The notes under the pieces were generated by a model. The model had not been told where the DNA came from. It made no database searches and was given only the letters and a program-made list of their open reading frames with translations. From contig PWGY01000017.1 of assembly GCA_003554665.1 (NCBI GenBank), forward strand, positions 1 to 6,988: 6,988 nucleotides of DNA, given 5' to 3'. The stretch comes from Bacteroidales bacterium. GTDB taxonomy: Bacteria > Bacteroidota > Bacteroidia > Bacteroidales > UBA7960. This document shows positions 1-4,865 of this stretch, in pieces; the first letter of the stretch is position 1; each line of letters starts with the position of its first letter. The position numbers were made by a program, and so were the translations under genes.

Positions 1-500
1 AAACCAATGGGGTTTGACACCTTTTCACGAAGCAGGGCGGGCAGCAACATCAGATGATAGTCATGCACCCAGATTACGTCACCGGGACGGATCTCTTTCA
101 GCAATTCATCACGGAAAATTTCATTCATCCGCTGATAATCCTGCCAGTATTCCTTCCTGAAACGTGCAAAATTGGGGAAATAATGAAACAACGGCCAGAT
201 GGTTTTGTTGCAGAAACCCAGGTACACATTATCCATGAGTTCCTTCGACAAAAATACCGGAACCGCCTTAAAATCCTGGCTTACCTTCTCCCTGACCAGG
301 TCTTCATCCTTTTTGTCAATGCTCATTCCGGGCCACCCCATCCAAACGTAATCATCAATATCGCTTTCCGTATGGCCCAGCGATTTCAGGTAGTCACTGA
401 GCCCGGATACAAGCCCTCCGGCACTTTTGGCGGTCACATACTCTCCGTTTTCCTTGCTCACGGCAACCGGCAAGCGGTTGGATACTATCAATAGTCTCAT
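1..500 (-). CDS. otsA: Trehalose-6-phosphate synthase (GT20), N-terminal 166 residues, 3' end outside window
   Basis: Cytoplasmic retaining glycosyltransferase that makes trehalose 6-phosphate from UDP-glucose and glucose 6-phosphate. The visible part begins MRLLIVSNRLPV, the usual first strand of GT20 proteins, with Arg9 in the phosphate/sugar-contacting position. The glycine loop AGGL is at 27-30. The substrate-pocket block NVYLGFCNKTIWPLFHYF (91-108) carries the Tyr and Trp known from E. coli OtsA, and the signature WVHDYHLMLLP is at 144-154 with the active-site Asp147. The start is the ATG at 500-498; the first beta-strand begins at once, so no upstream start is needed. The Shine-Dalgarno is weak (AAGAGA, with AGGAT abutting the ATG). 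It begins 17 bp after the GH65 stop, so the two genes are almost certainly co-transcribed. Many Bacteroidota carry a longer OtsA-OtsB fusion (roughly 720-740 residues); whether this one has a C-terminal phosphatase cannot be seen. Confidence 0.95.
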   Translation of the reverse strand, partial: MRLLIVSNRLPVAVSKENGEYVTAKSAGGLVSGLSDYLKSLGHTESDIDDYVWMGWPGMSIDKKDEDLVREKVSQDFKAVPVFLSKELMDNVYLGFCNKTIWPLFHYFPNFARFRKEYWQDYQRMNEIFRDELLKEIRPGDVIWVHDYHLMLLPALLREKVSNPIG

Positions 501-517
501 ATCCTATCTCTTATGTT

Positions 518-2923
518 TTACATCGTATTTTTTATCGTAAACTCCTTCTCATCGTCGGTTTCAAAATAATATTTCCGGCCGCCTATTCCTATGTGTACAG
601 GATTGGCGTAGCCTTTGCAGAAACGGACTTTTATTTTTGAGTGATTGATTGAAAGCCTGATCCAGTGGCTGCGGAAACGAACATGAAACTCCAGTGAACT
701 GATGTCCTCCGGGAGCCTTGGCTTCAGCCAAAGCACATCGTCACGGATCTCCAGGCCGGAATAACAACGTTGCAAAATATCCATCGTTCCGGCCATGGCC
801 CCCAGGTGAATTCCCTCATGGGTGGTTCCCCCCTGCACATCCTTAAAGTCACTCATCAGGGCTTTTTTGAAACTCTTCCATGAACGTTTCCGATGAGACC
901 TGGCATACACCCAGGCATGAATCACCTGGCTCAGCGTGGAACCATGACTGGTCCGCTGATGGTAATATTCGATGTTGTCCGGAATGAGATCCGGTTTAAA
1001 TTCATACCCGAGTTTTTCAAATAATTCCTTCAGCTCCTCATAGGAAAACAGATAAAACAGCATCAGCACATCCGCCTGCTTACTGGCCTTGTAAAAATTG
1101 GGTGAGTCCCCTTCGGCCTCCAGGATGCGGTCAAGACGAATGGCATCGCCATATTTGCCGCGGTAGTGTTTCCAGTCCAGTTCTTTTAATTCCTCATAAC
1201 CCTCAAACTGGGAAATGATATTACCCTCGTGAAAGGGAATAAACATTTTCCTTGTCATATCCTCCCATTTCCTGATGTCTTCATCGGCAATATCTAGCTT
1301 GCGGGCAATCTCCGTGCAACAGGTTTCATCCAGCAGACCAAGCAACTTCAACGCCCTTTGTATCACCCACACAGCCATCACATTGGTATAGGCATTGTTA
1401 TTCAATCCGGCCTCATCCCTGCCGGGGTAACGGGTATGATACTCGTCAGGCCCCATGACCTTATGGATCTCGTAGCGGTCGCGCTTCGGATTATACCGGG
1501 CCATATCACTCCAGAACAAGGCAGTGGCAAAGATCATTTCTGCACCGTATTCATTAAGGAAATCAGCATCTCCGGTACTTTGATAATAATGCCACACATT
1601 GAACGGGATCGCATGATTGATATGGTATTGCAGATGGGTCACATCGGGGAGCCATCGGCCCGACTTCGGATTCAGGTGAAGCTCCTGGGTCTCCTCCCGC
1701 CCGTTGCTGCCACTTTGCCACGGAAAAAGCGCACCACGGCAGCCCGCTTTACGGGCCCGTTTATAAGCCTCCGGCAACCTCCTGTGCCGGTACATCAGAA
1801 GCGACCGCGATAACTGGGGAAAATGAAGGTCAATAAAAGGCTGTATGTACAATTCATCCCAGAAAATATGCCCGCGGTATCCCTCGCCGTGCCAACCCCT
1901 TGCAGGGATTCCGATATCATAATCCATGCTGTTGCGTGACACCGTCTGATAGAGGTGAAAAATATGAAGTCGCAGTACCTTCTGGTCTTCGTCGGATGAA
2001 TCTATCCGGATGTCATTATAATTCCATATCCGCTCCCAGGACATTCGCTGAATGCGGGCCATATCTGCAAAAGTGGTGAGCTCCTGTATTTTGTTATTTG
2101 CTTCCGTAAAGGGGTCGCTGATGGCAAAGTCTCTGGAAGTATACAAAACAGCGAGTTTTTCAATCCGGATCGGTTCCAGTTTTCTGCATTCCAGTTTGTA
2201 ATCCCCGACTATGCAATCTTTTAAGTGAACTGTTTTTTGATTCAGCTTCTGATCCTCCTGGTGGATAAAAAAGCTGGTCTTTACAGCCTGGGTTACACGA
2301 ATGTCCGACTGTTTGGTACGGCTCGACAGGAACAGGGAATTTTCGCTGAGTTCGCCTTTGTCTGTAATTTCCAAATGATCCTGGTTCAGGTCACTGTACC
2401 TTTCCACATTGTTGTTGATCAGGTTCCCGTCAATCCCCGAACGGATTGTCATAGTGCCCGACCAGTTTTCCGGGATCAGGGTCCATTCAAGCGCAGCTGT
2501 ATGATAATCTTCCATGCTCACAAGCCGCCTGCTGATGATGGTGGTAATATGTTCCGCTTCATCGCGAAAGCGCATTTTACGTTCGAGAATGCCTTCGCGC
2601 ATATTCAGGGTGGTAATGAACCCGAGCACTTCAACCTTTGAAAGACTGAACCACGAATTGTCACCAATTTTGAATGTAAGATACAACCAATTGGGCCAGT
2701 TTACCAGGTCTTCATTCTCAATGACCCGGTCTTTTATCTTGGACTTCATCCGGTTGTAGCCACCTGCAAGGTAGGTTCCCGGGTAATTATAATCATTGTC
2801 CTTTTCCATTTCCAGCGCACCCCGGGTAACAAAATAACCGTTTCCCAAAGCACACAATGCTTCCTGCAACGGATGTGACTTCTCTTCCCACTTTTCATAT
2901 TCAATCTTCCAGTTATTATCCAT
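518..2923 (-). CDS. Glycoside hydrolase family 65 protein, probable disaccharide phosphorylase (trehalose/kojibiose/maltose type)
   Basis: An 801-residue GH65 enzyme, the usual length for the family. An N-terminal beta-sandwich (about 1-270) opens with EALCALGNGYFVTRGA (21-36) and a PGTYLAGGYNR block (48-58). The (alpha/alpha)6 barrel follows (about 310-720), with RGHIFWDEL (350-358), PWQSGSNGREE (401-411) and MGPDEYH (490-496), where Glu494 is the family's general acid. KQADVL (615-620) is a sugar-binding segment, and HGSTLS (660-665) sits where phosphorylases bind phosphate. A small C-terminal beta domain ends the protein. The last motif favours a phosphorylase, releasing beta-glucose 1-phosphate, over one of the GH65 hydrolases. 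Substrate is not decidable by eye; trehalose is suggested by the neighbours, with kojibiose, maltose, nigerose or trehalose 6-phosphate possible. The start is the ATG at 2923: the frame stays open 34 codons upstream to a TGA at 3028-3026 but contains no ATG, GTG, TTG or CTG. No clear Shine-Dalgarno is seen. No signal peptide, so cytoplasmic. Confidence 0.9.
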   Translation of the reverse strand: MDNNWKIEYEKWEEKSHPLQEALCALGNGYFVTRGALEMEKDNDYNYPGTYLAGGYNRMKSKIKDRVIENEDLVNWPNWLYLTFKIGDNSWFSLSKVEVLGFITTLNMREGILERKMRFRDEAEHITTIISRRLVSMEDYHTAALEWTLIPENWSGTMTIRSGIDGNLINNNVERYSDLNQDHLEITDKGELSENSLFLSSRTKQSDIRVTQAVKTSFFIHQEDQKLNQKTVHLKDCIVGDYKLECRKLEPIRIEKLAVLYTSRDFAISDPFTEANNKIQELTTFADMARIQRMSWERIWNYNDIRIDSSDEDQKVLRLHIFHLYQTVSRNSMDYDIGIPARGWHGEGYRGHIFWDELYIQPFIDLHFPQLSRSLLMYRHRRLPEAYKRARKAGCRGALFPWQSGSNGREETQELHLNPKSGRWLPDVTHLQYHINHAIPFNVWHYYQSTGDADFLNEYGAEMIFATALFWSDMARYNPKRDRYEIHKVMGPDEYHTRYPGRDEAGLNNNAYTNVMAVWVIQRALKLLGLLDETCCTEIARKLDIADEDIRKWEDMTRKMFIPFHEGNIISQFEGYEELKELDWKHYRGKYGDAIRLDRILEAEGDSPNFYKASKQADVLMLFYLFSYEELKELFEKLGYEFKPDLIPDNIEYYHQRTSHGSTLSQVIHAWVYARSHRKRSWKSFKKALMSDFKDVQGGTTHEGIHLGAMAGTMDILQRCYSGLEIRDDVLWLKPRLPEDISSLEFHVRFRSHWIRLSINHSKIKVRFCKGYANPVHIGIGGRKYYFETDDEKEFTIKNTM

Positions 2924-2996
2924 AACATCAAGGTTTGTCGGTTGTATTTCAAGTTCAACAATCTGGCAGGGATAAGGGTACTTAATAATGCAGCAG

Positions 2997-3014
2997 CCGG
3001 ATTCCCGGATCCGG
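2997..3014 (-). other. GC-rich hairpin in the gap between the HAD-phosphatase and GH65 genes
   Basis: On the transcribed minus strand CCGGAT (3014-3009) pairs perfectly with ATCCGG (3002-2997) around a 6-nt loop. It lies inside the 125-bp gap 2924-3048, which otherwise holds no recognisable gene. It is not followed by a T-tract in the direction of transcription, so it is unlikely to terminate. It could be an mRNA-processing or stabilising hairpin, or nothing; the stem is only 6 bp. Confidence 0.35.
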
Positions 3015-3049
3015 TCTTTTTGCTGTCAGTTTCTTCCATGCCGGTCTTT
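3011..3049. repeat. 9-bp direct repeat CCGGTCTTT, copies at 3011-3019 and 3041-3049
   Basis: Two exact copies lie 30 bp apart. The right copy overlaps the last base of the HAD-phosphatase stop codon, and the left copy overlaps the hairpin stem. It may reflect a short local duplication in the gap. It could be chance at this length, and no function is proposed. Confidence 0.35.
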
Positions 3050-4584
3050 CAGCAGGCACCACCCAAAAATTTCTCAAAAAGGCAGCGGACCTGATACACG
3101 TTCTTAAGGCTGTATTTTGCCGCGGTATCCTGCCCTCTGTTTTCCACCAAAACACCCAATCCTTTACCTTTCAGAGCTTTAAACGCATCTTCATCGGTTA
3201 CGTCATCACCGATAAAGATTGGGACGACGTCCTTTTTCCTGTCAATCCCCAGCGCTTCCATAATCCATAAAACCGCCTTGCCCTTATGCCAGTCAATATC
3301 CGGCTTAATTTCCACCACCATCTTTCCTTCACCGGATTTCAGCCCGTCATGCTTTTCCAGCAAATTATCCACCACCTCAAAAACGTAAGGTACGTCCTTT
3401 TCAGATGCATTACGGTAGTGAAGCGCTATGGCATAACGCTTACGGTCTATCTGAACTCCTTCAGCCCTATCCTCAAAGAGCCCGTGGAGTTCTTTTTCCA
3501 CCTTATCAAGCAACTCAGCAACTTCCTCCCCTTTTTCATGCTCCTTGTAAAGACCGTCCGGTCCGGAAATAACAAATCCATGGCTCCCCGAATAGATAAT
3601 TTCATCCAGCTGAATGAAGTTTTTGACGTCATCCAGATCCCGGCCTGTCACAACTGCCACATTGAAACGGGCTGCCAGACGCCTGAGTGTATTTCTCATC
3701 TCCTCTGAAATAACAGCATCCTCGGGTCGCTGAACAATGGGCGTAAGGGTGCCGTCATAATCAAGAAAAAAGGCTGGGGTTTTTCCGGCAACCTCATCAA
3801 AAAACCCTGCATTTTTGTCAAAAACCATTGGCCTGGAAGCCATGAAAAATGGCAACACATTTTCTTCATCTTCAAGTGAAAAGTCCTGAAAATCTTCAAT
3901 AGTCAGGTCTGCACCGTGATCCAGCAACTCCTGTTTATTGCCGAATCGGGCCACCCCGACTACCAGTCCGAAAAACCCCCTCGCGCCCGCCTGCACACCG
4001 GATATGGCATCCTCAAAAACCACGCTTTTTGTGGGGCAGGCTCCCAATTCAAGGGTCGCTTCCACGAAAATATCCGGATCCGGTTTCCCGCTCAAACCTC
4101 TTTCTTCAGATACCACACCGTCTACCCTCACATCAAACAGCTGATCAAGGCCTGCCTTTTTAATAATCATTTTGCAATTCTTACTGGAAGATACAATGGC
4201 GGTTTTGAAACCTTCCTTACGCCATTGGCGGATTTTTTCAACCGCATGCTGGTATAGCTCCACGCCTTCCTCTTTTACAATTTTATTGAATAGTTCATTT
4301 TTTCTGTTGCCGAGAGCGCAGATGGTTTCTTCACCGGGCGGGTCCTCCGGCCCTCCGAATGGCAGACTGATGTCTCTTGAAGCAAGAAAACTTTTCACCC
4401 CTTCGTACCGGGGTTTTCCATCAATATAACGGGAATAATCTTCGGGTTTCACAGGCTCCTGGCCGTCCTGTGATTTCAGGAATTCATTGAAAAGCGCCTC
4501 CCATGCCTTTTGGTGTGTCGACCGTGTTTGGGTGATTACCCCGTCCAAATCAAAGATCAGTGCATCTATAGGTTTACTGCTCAT
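3049..4584 (-). CDS. Fusion of beta-phosphoglucomutase-like HAD domain and trehalose-6-phosphate phosphatase
   Basis: A 511-residue cytoplasmic protein with two HAD-superfamily domains. Domain 1 (about 6-235) is of the beta-phosphoglucomutase type: FDLDGVITQT (11-20) with nucleophile Asp12 and acid/base Asp14, a cap with DGKPR (55-59) and LGNRKN (91-96), SSSKN (132-136), GKPDPDIF (166-173) with Lys167, and FEDAISGVQAG (190-200). Its expected reaction is beta-glucose 1-phosphate to glucose 6-phosphate. Domain 2 (about 269-505) is OtsB-type: FFLDYDGTL (272-280) with Asp275 and Asp277, TGR (313-315), GSHG (333-336), DWHKGKAV (431-438) and GDDVTDEDAF (459-468). It should dephosphorylate trehalose 6-phosphate. 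All catalytic residues of both domains look intact. The ATG at 4584 lies just before the first beta-strand; a purine-rich AAAGGAA is 16 nt upstream, rather far. The domain order matches the first two thirds of mycobacterial OtsB1 (recalled from memory), whose last third is GH65, here the next gene. Domain calls are firm; the mutase activity is inferred. Confidence 0.92.
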   Translation of the reverse strand: MSSKPIDALIFDLDGVITQTRSTHQKAWEALFNEFLKSQDGQEPVKPEDYSRYIDGKPRYEGVKSFLASRDISLPFGGPEDPPGEETICALGNRKNELFNKIVKEEGVELYQHAVEKIRQWRKEGFKTAIVSSSKNCKMIIKKAGLDQLFDVRVDGVVSEERGLSGKPDPDIFVEATLELGACPTKSVVFEDAISGVQAGARGFFGLVVGVARFGNKQELLDHGADLTIEDFQDFSLEDEENVLPFFMASRPMVFDKNAGFFDEVAGKTPAFFLDYDGTLTPIVQRPEDAVISEEMRNTLRRLAARFNVAVVTGRDLDDVKNFIQLDEIIYSGSHGFVISGPDGLYKEHEKGEEVAELLDKVEKELHGLFEDRAEGVQIDRKRYAIALHYRNASEKDVPYVFEVVDNLLEKHDGLKSGEGKMVVEIKPDIDWHKGKAVLWIMEALGIDRKKDVVPIFIGDDVTDEDAFKALKGKGLGVLVENRGQDTAAKYSLKNVYQVRCLFEKFLGGAC

Positions 4585-4611
4585 ATGTATAGTTTTTACA
4601 TTCCTTTGTGT

Positions 4612-4629
4612 ATAAAGTCTAAACTTTAT
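4612..4629. promoter_or_regulatory. Perfect inverted repeat ATAAAGT-CTAA-ACTTTAT upstream of the HAD-phosphatase gene
   Basis: Two 7-bp arms are separated by 4 bp, and the repeat ends 28 to 45 bp before the ATG at 4584. The position fits either an operator near the promoter or a 5'-leader hairpin. The arms are AT-rich, so the RNA hairpin would be weak and a protein-binding site is slightly more likely. No regulator gene is in the window to pair it with. Chance occurrence in AT-rich DNA is a real alternative. Confidence 0.35.
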
Positions 4630-4797
4630 TTAAAATGACCTGCTGCCTGTAACAGAAAAACACCTAAATATAACAATAATCCCTAAATTAATTAGCAGAA
4701 TATCCCCATAAGTCATGCCAGCGAACAACTTAAAAGTTAATAGAAAAAACAAACCCCTTCACATAAAAAAGGCGCAGAAGGAAGCAATAAAGAGGGG

Positions 4798-4843
4798 AAA
4801 AAAAGCCCGGAAAAGGGAAACAGGTTCCACAACTCCGGGCTTT
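4798..4843 (-). terminator. Intrinsic terminator after the TreS-maltokinase gene
   Basis: On the minus strand AAAGCCCGGA (4843-4834) pairs with TCCGGGCTTT (4811-4802). The run of T continues to give seven T at 4804-4798, followed by CCCC. The GC core is 7 bp. The 22-nt loop can fold further, GGAA with TTCC around 5 nt (4828-4816). The structure begins 22 nt after the TGA at 4868-4866, the normal place for a rho-independent terminator of a leftward gene. Confidence 0.85.
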
Positions 4844-4865
4844 ACGGGAAACTAAATAAAAAAGA

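Larger units (their letters stand above)
4585..4865. other. Intergenic region between TreS-maltokinase and HAD-phosphatase genes
   Basis: A 281-bp AT-rich stretch. Its right end holds the terminator of the upstream gene (4843-4798), and its left end an inverted repeat (4612-4629). Between 4765 and 4805 the plus strand is strongly purine-rich, with 37 purines in 41 bases. No convincing gene is present. I searched the minus strand for the Bacteroidota-type promoter (TTTG, then TAnnTTTG about 19 bp later). Only TATATTTA, one mismatch from the -7 element and without a matching -33 box, was found, so no promoter is called. Since the terminator should stop upstream transcription, a promoter for the next three genes is expected here. 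Confidence 0.6.

Noticed and set aside
54..494. Plus-strand open frame of 146 codons opposite otsA
   Set aside because: It lies wholly antisense to a strongly conserved GT20 sequence, resembles no family, and is explained as a reverse-frame shadow.
1358..2759. Plus-strand open frames of 81 to 151 codons opposite the GH65 gene
   Set aside because: All lie inside the well-supported minus-strand GH65 reading frame, have no recognisable motif, and lack credible start signals.
2997..3020. Stem followed by TCTTTTT on the plus strand, resembling a rightward terminator
   Set aside because: There is no plus-strand gene upstream to terminate, and the stem is only 6 bp; it is kept only as a hairpin on the minus-strand transcript.
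2746..3039. A 97-codon minus-strand frame starting in the gap after the HAD-phosphatase stop and running into GH65
   Set aside because: It overlaps the GH65 N-terminus in another frame for about 60 codons and shows no domain. Its unique part is only about 39 codons of low-complexity character, and the GH65 start is complete without it.
4727..4738. Palindrome AACTTAAAAGTT
   Set aside because: A 5-bp arm in AT-rich DNA is expected by chance, and nothing nearby gives it a role.
4765..4805. Purine-rich run on the plus strand as a possible triplex, small RNA or other element
   Set aside because: It includes the T-tract of the terminator and has no hairpin or promoter of its own; composition alone is not enough.
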